From NCBI GenBank assembly GCA_011109175.1, contig RDEW01000014.1, forward strand, positions 1,164,143 through 1,228,142: DNA of 64,000 bases. Reading direction: 5' to 3'. A program made the position numbers and the translations under genes. The notes beneath the pieces are model-generated. The model saw only the letters and a program-made list of their open reading frames with translations, was not told the DNA's origin and searched no databases. Below, piece after piece: positions 22,191 to 32,430 of this stretch. This stretch comes from Dicyema japonicum. Taxonomy: Eukaryota > Dicyemida > Rhombozoa > Dicyemidae. How positions within the stretch are numbered: the stretch's first letter is position 1; each line of letters starts with the position of its first letter.

Positions 22191-22470
22191 TGAGAAAAGT
22201 CAATAAGAAAAAATAAAAGTAATAATTAATCAACACAGCAATCCATCCAATGTTGTCCTCGCCGACATTATCGACGTTGCCACTCACGATTGCGACAGAG
22301 ATCAACTGAAAAAGCCACCGGGGATCACGTGCGTCGTGGCTATTTAGTGTAGCTAGGCGTCAAAGTTTCTTTAGGAAGCGAAACGATTTCCCACATATCA
22401 GTTGTCTCGACCACAATCGGATTGAACTAATGTGAAAAACTATTTGATTATGAGTTATAACAAATAGTTG
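22191..22470. repeat. Second partial copy of repeat R after single-N seam
   Basis: Begins right after the N at 22190 and repeats about 21915-22189 with small differences (the hairpin stem is imperfect here). Could be an assembly overlap or a true duplicate. Confidence 0.6.
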
Positions 22471-22567
22471 ACATTTTTAATAATAGGAGAGAGGACGGAT
22501 GCATTTCTCACAAATATCGGACGAAGGCTTACTTTGAAGAGGACTGTGGTTGAGGCAGAGGCTCGAA

Positions 22568-23228
22568 ATGGCGGTGATCAGTGGGAACGCCTTCGGAATA
22601 ACTAAAAATATTAACTTGTTTTAATGTTTATTTTTCAAAAATTAAAAATTTTTAAGTGCTATATTTTTAAATTTAACTGTTATAAAAATTGGCCTACTGA
22701 TAACTTTCAACATTTCAATATGAGACTTGATTCCCCTTAAATAAGGTAGGATATCAAACTTTCAATATATTTCGCTTAATTTTCAATAATAATTGAGTGA
22801 ACTGAATTCTCTTATAACATATGAATTGTTCGTTGTGATTAGACGGTTGTTTTGTTGTGATTATTACCTACCTCAATTAGGAGTCGGTGTTGGCCTGAGA
22901 TGCGGTGATCAGTGGGAACGCCTTCGCAATAACTAAAAATCTTTACATGTTTTAATGTTTATTTTTCAAAAATTAAAAATTTTCAAGTGCTATATTTTTA
23001 AATTTAACTGTTATAAAAATTGGCCTACTGATAACTTTCAACATTTCAATATGAGACTTGATTCCCCTTAAATAAGGTAGAATATCAAACTTTCAATATA
23101 TTTCGCTTAATTTTCAATAATAATTGAGTGAACTGAATTCTCTTATAACATATGAATTGTTCGTTGTGATTAGACGGTTGTTTTGTTGTGATTATTACCT
23201 ACCTCAATTAGGAGTCGGTGTTGGCCTG
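22568..23228 (+). repeat. ~329-bp tandem duplication inside LINE-B remnant
   Basis: The unit starting GCGGTGATCAGTGGGAACGC and ending GTCGGTGTTGGCCTGAGATG occurs twice in a row (about 22568-22898 and 22899-23228). The unit end encodes GVGVGL, the LINE-B RT motif that continues beyond the second copy. No N lies between the copies, so the duplication is probably real. Confidence 0.7.
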
Positions 23229-23965
23229 AGATGCGAGACCGCTGTCCATTCAGTGAGGACATTCCTAAACCGCATTATTGAAGATTCCCAAGGGAATGTC
23301 ATAGTCAAACTGACATCAATAACGCCTTCAATAGTCTAAGAAGGGACAATATCCTGGAGGCATGTATTGAGAAATGCCTTAATATTTCGAATTTGTGAAT
23401 CATAGAGCCTACCTTCATCCTTACTTTTCGTGGACTACCTAATCCCTACGTGTTTCGGCGTAGGGAAATCCCCTTGGACCACTATTGTTTTGTCCTACAA
23501 TAGAGAAAATCACCAAACTTCCTGCTCGACCCTCAACCTATGGTATCTGGATGATGCGGTTCTCGTAGGACCCCAAGATACTATTTTCCGGAATTTGGAA
23601 GTGGACTGGAATTAAATTGTGGTAAATGCGAAATCTACAATTGTACCTTTTAGAAGATAAGTATTCAAAATCTGTGTCATCTTTTGCGAATTTACTACCT
23701 GGAAGTAATTTCACACCAGATGAAGACCTTATATTCCTCTGATCCCCAATCACCATAAAGGCAATGGGGAGAGCTATACATGAAAAACAACTGTTACTCG
23801 GAGAGACTCTGAACTACTTGCATCTACTTGACGTACATACGTCATTATTTTTCCTGAAAAATTGTCTCAACGTAAAGAGGCCTGCATATGTCCTGAGGAA
23901 TACTCCTTATTTCACCCAGTGTGACCAACTCGCACAGATTAAGGCAGAGCTTTTCAAAAAATAAT
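23200..23965 (+). mobile_element. LINE-B RT fragment, 5' of hAT insertion
   Basis: Reads LGVGVGLRCETAVHSVRTFL, EDSQGNVIVKL, INNAFNSLRRDNILEAC with a frameshift, then LNLWYLDDAVLVG with intact YLDD, and DVHTSLFFLKNCLNVKRPAY as thumb. These align with the LINE-B copy at 3278-6277. It stops at AQIKAELFKK where the hAT element begins, and resumes at 24903. Confidence 0.7.
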
Positions 23966-24902
23966 TCTCGCGGCACACTAATCGTAAAAAAAATAATCCA
24001 CGGCACACATTAAAAAATAAAAAAATTATTTTTTTAAGATGTGTAAAACTAAGTACAAAAATTGGTAATTTAATTCCCAAATTTTTATTAATGAAAAAAT
24101 GAATTCTTAATTATTATTATTGTTTTTCCATATATCATCAATATCAGGTCGAATGGTTAACAAAGACACTCGCATTTCAGCACAAATCCGACGAGAAACA
24201 GTGTTATCTGACAAAGGTATCTTTATTATTTTTTGTTCATATTTATGACCAAACATAGTCCGAGCAATAATACGACAAGCAGGGATTATCAAGTTTTCGC
24301 CAATAGTGTGAGGTTTTAGTTGTTTTGCTATCACTTCTGAGATCAGGTATGAACATTTCAATGATTCCTTTGTGTTTAAAAAAGTTTCACTGAACATCAT
24401 TTGACTAGATCTACGATTCATAGTAAAAACCAAATAATACTTAAGTTGTTTTTTCAAATGGATAAAATAATCCACAGATTTTTCGGAATAGTCCGGATGC
24501 TTGGAAGTAAAATGTCTCTTTAGTTTGCTAGGAACCATAGCATCACTTGCCAAAAATCCATGCAAATTAGACATTGAGGTAGTTTATTTTTATCTTTGCA
24601 TATAAATCCAAATGACAAATAAGAATCTTTATAAGAACGACGAACTGATTTACCCATAAGCACGTTGATGCGCACGTTATTAAAAAATTAATAAATAATG
24701 GTTAACCAATGTAAATGTCATTTAATGTATAATAAAAAAATGATTATTTTAATTTTAGTAATTATTTTAATTCGTTTATCTTTTTAAATTAATTAGGTCA
24801 AAAATGTATATAAATTTATTCAAATTTGTATTTGGCAGGCGGCACACTAGAAATTGTCTTGCGGCACACTTAGTGTGCCGCGGCACACCGTTTGACAACC
24901 TC
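23966..24902 (-). mobile_element. hAT element (BED-finger transposase remnant) nested in LINE-B
   Basis: Minus strand N-terminus: KSVRRSYKDSYLSFGFICKD, PQCLIC, then after a frameshift MVPSKLKRHFTSKHPDYSEK, a BED-type zinc finger (CxxC ... H-x4-H), then FSETFLNTKESLKCSYLISE, PHTIGENLIIPACRIIARTM and MRVSLLTIRPDIDDIW. This matches the N-terminal part of ZBED5/SCAND3-like hAT transposases. Its right end, read on the minus strand, is CAGAGGTTGTCAAACGG, a normal hAT terminus; the left end has CGGCACAC repeats but a degraded tip. Length about 0.94 kb, so it is internally deleted and inactive. It interrupts LINE-B. Confidence 0.75.
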
Positions 24903-25945
24903 TGGATTAAGGGGATCTTCTGTTTCACAGCTGAGCGTATATTCAAAGTCCTGTTCGAGGATTTCTCATGGAAGCAAGCCGCAATGCCAGTGAGACTCGG
25001 AGGACTTGGAATTCGCAACCCTGTAAACGTTTCTCTATCTGCATATCTCTCCTAGCTAATGGCCTGAACATCCTTGTCAAAAGGATTCTACACTCCCTCC
25101 NTGGATTAAGGGGATCTTCTGTTTCACAGCTGAGCGTATATTCAAAGTCCTGTTCGAGGATTTCTCATGGAAGCAAGCCACAATGCCAGTGAGACTCGGA
25201 GGACTTGGAATTCGCAACTCTGTAAACGTTTCTCTATCTGCATATCTCTCCTAGCTAATGGCCTGAACATCCTTGTCAAAAGGATTCTACACTCCCTCCC
25301 TGAATTCTCTATTAACCAGGACGCTGGCCATGTTCGTGATAGCTGGAGCCATACTAATCAGCTTTCCCTGCTTTCCGCGTTCTCCCAACGGGGTCTGGAC
25401 AATGTCGGAATTCTTTTGAAGATTTTCTATTGTCATCTAGCCAATATCTCCGTGCCTGTTAGTTATTGGAAGCGTCTTCCGAGAGCGGTGCTTTACTAAC
25501 GTCATTCCCAATTTAGGATACCTTTCTGGATGATGAATGCGTCAATATTGGGATCTCATTACGACTGGGATTAAAAGTCTATGTTTTATACCCGTGCCGA
25601 TGAGGAGACCAGATCAACTCTTTTGGCCTACACTCTCTCTCCTGCAGGAAGAGTGCAGTTCCTCTGGAGCTTGTTCTGCCAGTGAGAGGGTCGAATGGCT
25701 GAAACGCGCAAAGTAAACGGTCCTACCCAATGATTTTTTGTTCGTTCCAATCGCCTTGGAGACGTCAGCTTTCCTTACGCTTGTGACGCTGAAATTCTTG
25801 AGTCATCAAGAAATCGTATTTCTACACTATCAGGAGATCCCCGTGAGCGCTGCTGGCTATTTGAGCGAATTTCGCTCACCATATTGAGAGGGAATAGCCA
25901 CGCACCCATTTGCTCACTTTTTTTCCTTAATAATTTTTTAGATAT
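24897..25945 (+). mobile_element. LINE-B C-terminal part, 3' of hAT insertion
   Basis: Continues the interrupted copy: ERIFKVLFEDFSWKQAAMPV and RLGGLGIRNPVNVSLSAYLS, aligned to FDELGWKQCKLPSGFGGVGM in the better copy. A block of about 190 bp is repeated across the N at 25101. It goes on with knuckle/RLE remnants and the family 3' end, ILRGNSHAPIC, near 25890, then a T-rich tail. Frameshifted throughout. Confidence 0.65.
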
Positions 25946-26548
25946 GAAGTAGAGAATCTCAATCATGAAACTGTTCTTTAATATTTGAATACTGCCAAAA
26001 CTGATAAATTGAGGCACACAAATATGTTTAATGCATTATCCTTTGATAACCAGCCAAAGTCAATTTAATCGTTAAACCTCACTATGAAATAATGTTTCAT
26101 CAACTCAAAACTTTTTAAATAATTGGTGATAAGGTCATCTTTATTTATAATCCGACAATATTTAAGGTTTCATCAAGCAGTGAATTATTTCAAGGCGCAA
26201 TTCTAAAATGCTGTAAAGCCTTTGATTTTTGGAAGCCTATTAAACTTTATTGATGAGGTACTTATAAAATAATTTAATCTTTGAACATGTGCAGCATATG
26301 GAATGACCACATGTTTGTTTGTGAAATATAAATAGGGTAATCAGATTAGAGAGATAATGATCATTTTATTTGTAAAACTAAGTTTGTTATATATTTTATT
26401 ATAGTTACGAGTCTTACATACTACAATGGTGATATTGGGAAACAATATCTAACTACGATAGGATATTACAATTTTGAAGATTCGAGAATGCTATGTCACT
26501 CTTTTTACTTAAATTTGATTTACATTAGCATGTTGAGGGAGAACCAAT
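25946..26548. other. Upstream region of the lectin-like gene
   Basis: No transposon similarity and no clear exon. TATAAAT-like strings occur (e.g. about 26328), but AT content makes a TATA call unsafe. Regulatory sequence for the downstream gene may lie here. Confidence 0.35.
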
Positions 26549-27240
26549 ATGTTCATAGTAATTATCTCATTAATGACTTTAGCCTTAGCCAATAATGAGG
26601 ATACCAATTATTGGATAGATATCAAATATGTGGAAACTAATAGAACATGGTTTAAATACTCTGGTGAGGATATGGTAATACTAACTTTATAAAATTACAG
26701 GTTTACGACAAATGGGAGTACACACAACCATATATTCACACTGACTGTAGAAATTGTGCCCAGTTAGATGAGTGTGGCACGTGGGACACGGTTTGCTGTG
26801 ATGAACACAGGAGTGCTCTTTGCACTGTTCCAAGTTCTTATCTCGTTCACAAATAGTGTCAAAAAATCGATGTTACAACAACTTGTGCTACTTTGAGTAC
26901 AATCAAAAAGTTCCCTGTAACAAAATGTCCGAGGTATGTAAGAAAATCAATGGAGTCCCTGTCATACCAACCGACAGTGTAGTCAACCAACAGCTAATCG
27001 GTGACTAAACTATCAGAACTTTAGAATGGTTCGGAAACACTGAGGGAAATTTGTTTTGGATCAACATGCCCCCAAAAAATCAGGTAAATAGAGATAATAT
27101 AGATTTAGGCTTACCAAAATTGGTCCAATGAGGATGAGGGGAGTCAGGGAACCTGTGCAGTTATAAACACGTGTGGAAAATGGACTTTTGTTAATCCTGG
27201 AGAAAGTCATAGAGTAATTTGCAAAGTGGAACAGAAATAA
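26549..27240 (+). CDS. Secreted C-type lectin-like protein (1.5 CTLDs), five exons
   Basis: Exons 26549-26674, 26701-26833, 26857-27000, 27025-27083 and 27109-27240 join across GT-AG introns of 26, 23, 24 and 25 nt to give 197 residues. The in-frame TAA at 27006-27008 falls inside the 24-nt intron, so the gene is intact. Residues 1-14 (MFIVIISLMTLALA) look like a signal peptide. Then comes the second half of a CTLD (YWIDIKY ... DKWEYTQ ... CGTWDTVCCDEHRSALC), followed by a complete CTLD: NNLCYFEY, CNKMSEVCKKINGVPVI, NLFWINM, AYQNWSNEDEG, TCAVINTCGKWTFVNP, HRVICK. The EPN/QPD calcium-sugar motif is not evident, so carbohydrate binding is uncertain. Intron 1 holds a TACTAAC branchpoint string. 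It lies 80 bp upstream of the RAP1-like gene, same strand. Role at the host surface is inference. Confidence 0.8.
26675..26700 (+). other. 26-nt spliceosomal intron with TACTAAC box
   Basis: GTAA donor, TACTAAC starting four bases in, and ACAG acceptor, all within 26 nt. Removing it keeps the CTLD frame (EDM to VYDKW). A branchpoint this close to the 5' splice site would be sterically extreme; it may be coincidental. Confidence 0.6.
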
Positions 27241-27320
27241 AATTAATAATTAACATTACTAATAAATCTAATATTAATTAAAAATATTATTTACCTTTCA
27301 AATTAATACATTGGTGGGCA
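27241..27320. other. 80-bp intergenic spacer
   Basis: Very AT-rich spacer between two co-oriented genes, consistent with compact gene spacing. It must hold the lectin 3' processing signal and the next gene's promoter or a shared transcript. Confidence 0.5.
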
Positions 27321-28079
27321 ATGGTCGGTCCACATAAAAAGAGGCTATTTATTAAGCACGGAAGACCAATGAAAATGTTTCTCCCCCTCGACAAACCCTA
27401 TGAGGAGGCACGACTAATGATTCAAGTTTGATAATTTGGATAAATCATAGATTGGTGGAGGTCAGATTGTCTCCAAATGTACAAAGGATTCCATAAAGTT
27501 TCACTTTTGTATAACCCCCAGATTAGTGGATCCATCAATGGTTGAGACTATCCCCAATTCGGTTTCTCTCAATTTCATTAAGAAATGCTTTTGGAAGAAC
27601 AGAATTCTTGATACGAAAGAGTTTAAAAAGAAAAAACCAAGTCACTATACATTCAAACAAGACATGTGCATAATAAATTATGTCTACAACAATCGATTGA
27701 TTGGTCACGTGACTGGAATTGCTATTTGGAAGGCAATTGACGAACCTGATCTAAGTAATCATAGTCCACAGTCAATCAGAGACCGATTCCTGAAAAGAAT
27801 CCTTACTCATCTCTCTGAATATTCACTTCCAAACAATTATATCAACTACTTTTCCGGTGTTAACCACACCTCAGGTTCACATCCTTCTGAGATTCATTCG
27901 ATTGTTGGTGATGAAATCCTCTCAGCTATAGATATTATTGATGTAATATTGGAGTTATTCCATAGTCCTTGAGTTCTTCTATGCAAGTTCATGTCAGTGA
28001 GGTGTTCGAAACACTTTGTAAATTCTCTGGAGACTTTGGTAAAGTTTATGATTATCTGTCTTCAAAAATTAATTTTTAA
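27321..28079 (+). CDS. RAP1/TERF2IP-like telomere protein (BRCT-Myb-RCT)
   Basis: Exons 27321-27425, 27451-27964 and 27988-28079 join across introns of 25 and 23 nt to 236 residues. N-terminal BRCT-like region: KKRLFIKHGRPMKMFLPL, then IGGGQIVSKCTKD and SVSLNFIKKCFWKNRILD, in the order seen in TERF2IP. The central Myb is the strongest match: YTFKQDMCIINYVYNN, HVTGIAIWKAIDEPDLSNHS, PQSIRDRFLKRIL, against the vertebrate pattern VTGxxLWKxxExxxLTxHxW-QSLKDRYLK. The C-terminus (DIIDVILELFHIHVSEVF, ETLCKFSGDFGKVYDYL) resembles the RCT, which binds the telomere repeat factor. Unusual: the tryptophan before QS in the Myb third helix is proline, and the acidic linker is very short (vertebrate proteins are about 400 residues). 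RAP1 protects chromosome ends as part of shelterin. The first ATG follows an AT-rich spacer; no stop in frame. Confidence 0.8.
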
Positions 28080-28109
28080 TTTTGTTAATATTTCTAAATT
28101 AAATTTTTG

Positions 28110-28440
28110 CTCTATTCAAGAGGGAACAGCTATCTGAAGATCTGTCACGTTACAAAATTGACATCTGATGCTTACAAGAGACAAAGAGTGCCCTCTTGCT
28201 CCCATTAGACAATTGTCATGACCCCGTAATAATTGTCGGAACAGCAGAAGGAAATACGTTCGAAACTGAAAAGTGCATTAAAGAGAAACCTTGAAATATT
28301 ACATTTTATAAGAAAACGATCGAATGACCTCTGGCACAAATATTTGGACGATGAGGATACTGAAATTGAAAACTGTCAGTATGGAAGACGAGTGTTGGCG
28401 AGGATGGCTGTAAAGCTCAAGTGAAACCCTTTTAGGGTTA
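28110..28440 (+). mobile_element. LINE-C linker fragment
   Basis: Reads EQQKEIRSKLKSALKRNLE, then RSNDLWHKYLDDEDTEIENC and RRVLARMAVKLK, matching the endonuclease-RT linker at about 62090-62270 (TKYLDEKVTEIE). Short and isolated, about 30 bp after the RAP1-like stop. Confidence 0.55.
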
Positions 28441-28454
28441 CGCGAAGGAGCTTT

Positions 28455-28990
28455 TAACTAACTTACATTCTCGTGGACTCTAGGATCTTCATTTTTAAGA
28501 TTCCCAACATAGTTTTCGTCTTCAACATCTACACATCTCTCAACCCTCACTAAGTATATCGCTGATGGGTTCAATAACTCCAGTCCTCCCCAGCATACTA
28601 TACTTCATCGATTGACCCAACCAAAGCATTCGAACGAACGCCAAAAAGGGTTCTTAGTAACAAAATTAATTCCTCCTCGACTTCATAATTGGGTAACAAA
28701 TTTCATCTTTGGAGACTTTCTCAGGTTGAAATTATTTATGGTTTATCCCATTTTCGATACCTTCCTAAGAGTCTCCCAAAGCTCCGTTTTGTCTCCTGCC
28801 TTATTCAAATTGCTTCTGAGTGATATTCCAACTAATTTTAAGCCACTTCTATCATATGCGGATGATCTGATTATCGACTTTAAAGACAGTGACGTCATCG
28901 AAGGATTTAATAACCACTTGAACTCTCTTGAAGAGTGGATCAAATCCAAACATTCTCTGTGAAAGACTACTAGTCCAAAACCTGTGAAAC
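28455..28990 (+). mobile_element. LINE-A RT fragment
   Basis: IPPRLHNWVTNFIFGDFLRL, then SQSSVLSPALFKLLLSDIPT, catalytic SYADDLIIDF and NNHLNSLEEWIKSKHSL. The N-terminal part is frameshifted; the GVPQ of motif B is altered to RVSQ. Confidence 0.7.
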
Positions 28991-29225
28991 CTAAAGACCA
29001 TATAAACGCCTACGTCCAATAATCCTTAAATATTATATTATCGATATATACAACAGGTAGATAAATATCTTCCCCCAAGGTGGATTTCATGATTGACGGT
29101 CCACTAAGACGCTGTTTAGGTACACAAATGGTATGTGGAACTCTGCCATACAAAACGCAAATATTATAGATCTTTAAGTCCTTTTAACGGAAACAAACGG
29201 GACCTTAGTTAATATAATGTTGTTT
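28991..29225. other. Spacer, possible LINE-A 3' debris
   Basis: No coherent frame; loosely similar to LINE-A C-terminal sequence. Nothing else seen. Confidence 0.3.
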
Positions 29226-29675
29226 TATTATTATTTATTTAAGCACTTCACGAGAGCCATACTAATTATAGCCCCGCATGTGCAGCAAAAGAAACAAGGT
29301 TAGATGTCATCCTTTTCCATGCTCCCCTGTTCCTAGCCAAAAGCTCTTGATAGGTCAATTCCCAAAATATTGGTGGCGTTACGGTATCTTTGATATGTTG
29401 CACACCTCCATCTGTGACTCCATAACGCATCAGCTGTGGATCTCTCTTCTCGAAAACCACTTTGACTATCTGGTAGGTATTTATAAGCAGATCCTTTTAT
29501 TCGTTCAAGCACAATGTTTGCCAAGACTTTGCGTAATGAATTTAGTAGTATGATGGGTCGCAAATTTTCGATCGGTCCTCTGTTTTTGTTGGTTTTTTGT
29601 ATGGGGATTAGTAGTCCCGTACCCAGAGGTAGAGTTGAGTTAGTTGAAAACATTTCATTTAGTAGTGTAGCGATT
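29225..29675 (-). mobile_element. LINE-C RT fragment running into gap
   Basis: Minus strand: IATLLNEMFSTNSTLPLGTG, LLIPIQKTNKNRGPIENLRP, IILLNSLRKVLANIVLERIK, SQSGFREERSTADALWSHR and TNILGIDLSRAFG. Open over about 340 bp, so one of the better-kept LINE-C pieces. The upstream part is lost in the gap. Confidence 0.7.
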
Positions 29676-30533
29676 NNNNNNNNNNNNNNNNNNNNNNNNN
29701 NNNNNNNNNNNNNNNNNNNNNNNNNNNNNNNNNNNNNNNNNNNNNNNNNNNNNNNNNNNNNNNNNNNNNNNNNNNNNNNNNNNNNNNNNNNNNNNNNNNN
29801 NNNNNNNNNNNNNNNNNNNNNNNNNNNNNNNNNNNNNNNNNNNNNNNNNNNNNNNNNNNNNNNNNNNNNNNNNNNNNNNNNNNNNNNNNNNNNNNNNNNN
29901 NNNNNNNNNNNNNNNNNNNNNNNNNNNNNNNNNNNNNNNNNNNNNNNNNNNNNNNNNNNNNNNNNNNNNNNNNNNNNNNNNNNNNNNNNNNNNNNNNNNN
30001 NNNNNNNNNNNNNNNNNNNNNNNNNNNNNNNNNNNNNNNNNNNNNNNNNNNNNNNNNNNNNNNNNNNNNNNNNNNNNNNNNNNNNNNNNNNNNNNNNNNN
30101 NNNNNNNNNNNNNNNNNNNNNNNNNNNNNNNNNNNNNNNNNNNNNNNNNNNNNNNNNNNNNNNNNNNNNNNNNNNNNNNNNNNNNNNNNNNNNNNNNNNN
30201 NNNNNNNNNNNNNNNNNNNNNNNNNNNNNNNNNNNNNNNNNNNNNNNNNNNNNNNNNNNNNNNNNNNNNNNNNNNNNNNNNNNNNNNNNNNNNNNNNNNN
30301 NNNNNNNNNNNNNNNNNNNNNNNNNNNNNNNNNNNNNNNNNNNNNNNNNNNNNNNNNNNNNNNNNNNNNNNNNNNNNNNNNNNNNNNNNNNNNNNNNNNN
30401 NNNNNNNNNNNNNNNNNNNNNNNNNNNNNNNNNNNNNNNNNNNNNNNNNNNNNNNNNNNNNNNNNNNNNNNNNNNNNNNNNNNNNNNNNNNNNNNNNNNN
30501 NNNNNNNNNNNNNNNNNNNNNNNNNNNNNNNNN
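29676..30533. other. Assembly gap (858 N)
   Basis: Run of N between a LINE-C fragment and a Tigger-type transposase fragment. Confidence 0.99.
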
Positions 30534-30930
30534 GTTATCAATTAGTAATATCAAGGATTCAAAAGGATTTCTAATTCAAAAAAAGACATGGTTTTAGAAT
30601 GCATGAATTACAAGGGAAAATGATTACTGACAAACAACTTGATTTAGAAAGATTTGTAGATCATTTTGATGAAATTTCTAAACATTATAAAAAAGACGAA
30701 ATTTACAAAATGGACAAGACAGGGCTCTATTATAAACTGATTCCGTCCAAGAGCATATGCAACACGATTTGGTAGATATAAAAATTTCAAAGATCGGGTT
30801 TCAACTATGTTATGTACAAATATGACTGGAACCCATAAATTAAAGCCAGTTAAGATTTCAAAATCTTAAGTACCCAGATGTTTCAAAAAATATAATTATT
30901 AATGATCGATAAATTATTGTGACCGGTTTA
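30534..30930 (+). pseudogene. Tigger/pogo-type (Tc1-mariner superfamily) transposase fragment
   Basis: One frame reads KKRHGFRMHELQGKMITDK, then FDEISKHYKKDEIYKMDKTG, LYYKLIPSKSICNT; after a frameshift RYKNFKDRVSTMLCTNMTG, THKLKPVKISKS-stop-VPRCFKKY. This is the HTH-to-DDE junction of pogo/Tigger transposases. The first catalytic Asp lies in KMDKTGLYY, where the family has NxDETGL; the usual E is K here. CENP-B-like origin is the alternative, but the decay argues for a transposon relic. Confidence 0.75.
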
Positions 30931-31049
30931 ATATGTGCCGTTAAAGGCGTTAAAGCCGTTAGAAATCAATATTTTTTTAATGAAAAATAAATAAATTAAT
31001 TAATTCCTATCTTTATAATGATTGGTAATTTTAATAATTTAAATTTCTT

Positions 31050-31280
31050 ACAAATTTTCATTTTCTTAATGGCTGAATGTGAAACGTCTGATGACATAGG
31101 ATCTCAAGGTCGTGGGTTTAAATCCGAAAGACGGAGTTTTCAGCCAAGGTCAATTCTTTTCAAACAGATCCCACCCGTCCTTCTGGCACTTCTGGCACGA
31201 CACAGTTGTTAAAAGGAATCTTTCTCCCTGACCAAACCCTCTGATGAAGATTGCATTATGAAAACTATTCCGCTAAAGAA
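31050..31280 (+). repeat. Second tRNA-like SINE candidate
   Basis: ATGGCTGAATGTGAAAC is A-box-like and GTGGGTTTAAATCCG is a good B box, about 40 nt apart. The sequence after it has no coding sense. It differs from the SINE at 14567-14700. Confidence 0.4.
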
Positions 31281-31504
31281 TAAGTGATGTCCGCGACGGT
31301 AAAACGTGGGACAAAAATGAATGAACGCAAACCTACTTCTCCACCTCTCTTCGGAAGCGGAAGCCTGTAATTAAGTATTGGAAGATGGATTTGGTAGGCA
31401 CAAGCAGATGTTCTCCATTTGGTTCCTTCCTTTGATTAGTTAGTTATGATTGTTTGTGCTGGGCTTACAATGATAAGCCTGGGGTTAATAATAATAATAA
31501 TAAC

Positions 31505-32430
31505 GGCTTACATCAGATAGAATAGTAATAGAAAGTCAGAGAATTCAAATGTCTCCTGAATGTCATGTCTCGACATTTCTAAAGCATCTGACAGTATTAA
31601 CCTCAGAACCATAATCGATCAGTTATCTCGGACGGGGAGCCCAAAGGAAATAGTGATCTGGGTGAAAGTGTACATAGAAGGAAGAAAATCCCATGTTAGA
31701 TGCGGACGCTATTTTTATAATATGATATTATTGAAGAGAGGAGTCCCACAAGGATCAATTTTGAGCCCTCTATTGTTTAATGTTCTAATGGCCGGATTCC
31801 CGTCTCCGTCTACAACAAGTACGAGATCTCTGATATACACAGACGACGTGCTACTTTTTGATGTGTCGAGATCGAGCAAGATCTTCCAGAGGGAACTCAA
31901 TGTGTACATGGAAGAGATAAAAGACTGGTGCGGTTTTGTGGGTTGAAACTGTTAGAAGAAAAATCTAGTGCTATGATGTTCTTGGGTCGGAATGGTAAAG
32001 GAAATCACAAAGATTCCATATGCGGAATTGACATTGTGAGCTCCTGAAGTATCTCGGAACAGCTTTTGAGAAATCTGGGAGCACATTGTGCGATTTTAAA
32101 CTCAAAAGGAAGAAAGCCCACCAAGCGATATTGTGTATGAGGAAATTGAGACTCGAAACGGATATGTTTTTATTTATTTTTTCACGTACGATCATTCCAT
32201 CACTCCTTTATGGACAGGAAGGATGGTATTACACTGCATACAATGAGCGTTTTATCTTGCTTCTTGAAAAATAGAGGAGAGCAGCAAGATTGCCCTACAC
32301 AAAAGGTTCGACGAGAAGCTAGATGAAGATGAAAATTTGCTAGTATTGTCGATAAGAGATGCAGTAAAAAAAGGATGAAAAACTACCTGAAAGGAGATGC
32401 CATCATTGACTCGTATGTTGTTAAAGTTAT
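31505..32430 (+). mobile_element. LINE-D RT fragment, copy 2
   Basis: LDISKASDSINLRTIIDQLS, SPKEIVIWVKVYIEGRKSH, KRGVPQGSILSPLLFNVLMA, RSLIYTDDVLLFDVSRSS (YTDD instead of YADD), EEIKDWCGFVG; then frameshifted C-terminal RKKAHQAILCMRKLRLETD and YGQEGWYYTAYNE. Close to 18885-19920. It is preceded by an AATAATAATAATAA run (31484-31502), probably the tail of another element. Confidence 0.75.

Noticed and set aside
27006-27008. In-frame TAA in the lectin-like gene suggesting a pseudogene
   Set aside because: The stop lies inside a 24-nt GT-AG intron (27001-27024) whose removal restores QQLIEWFGNTEG.
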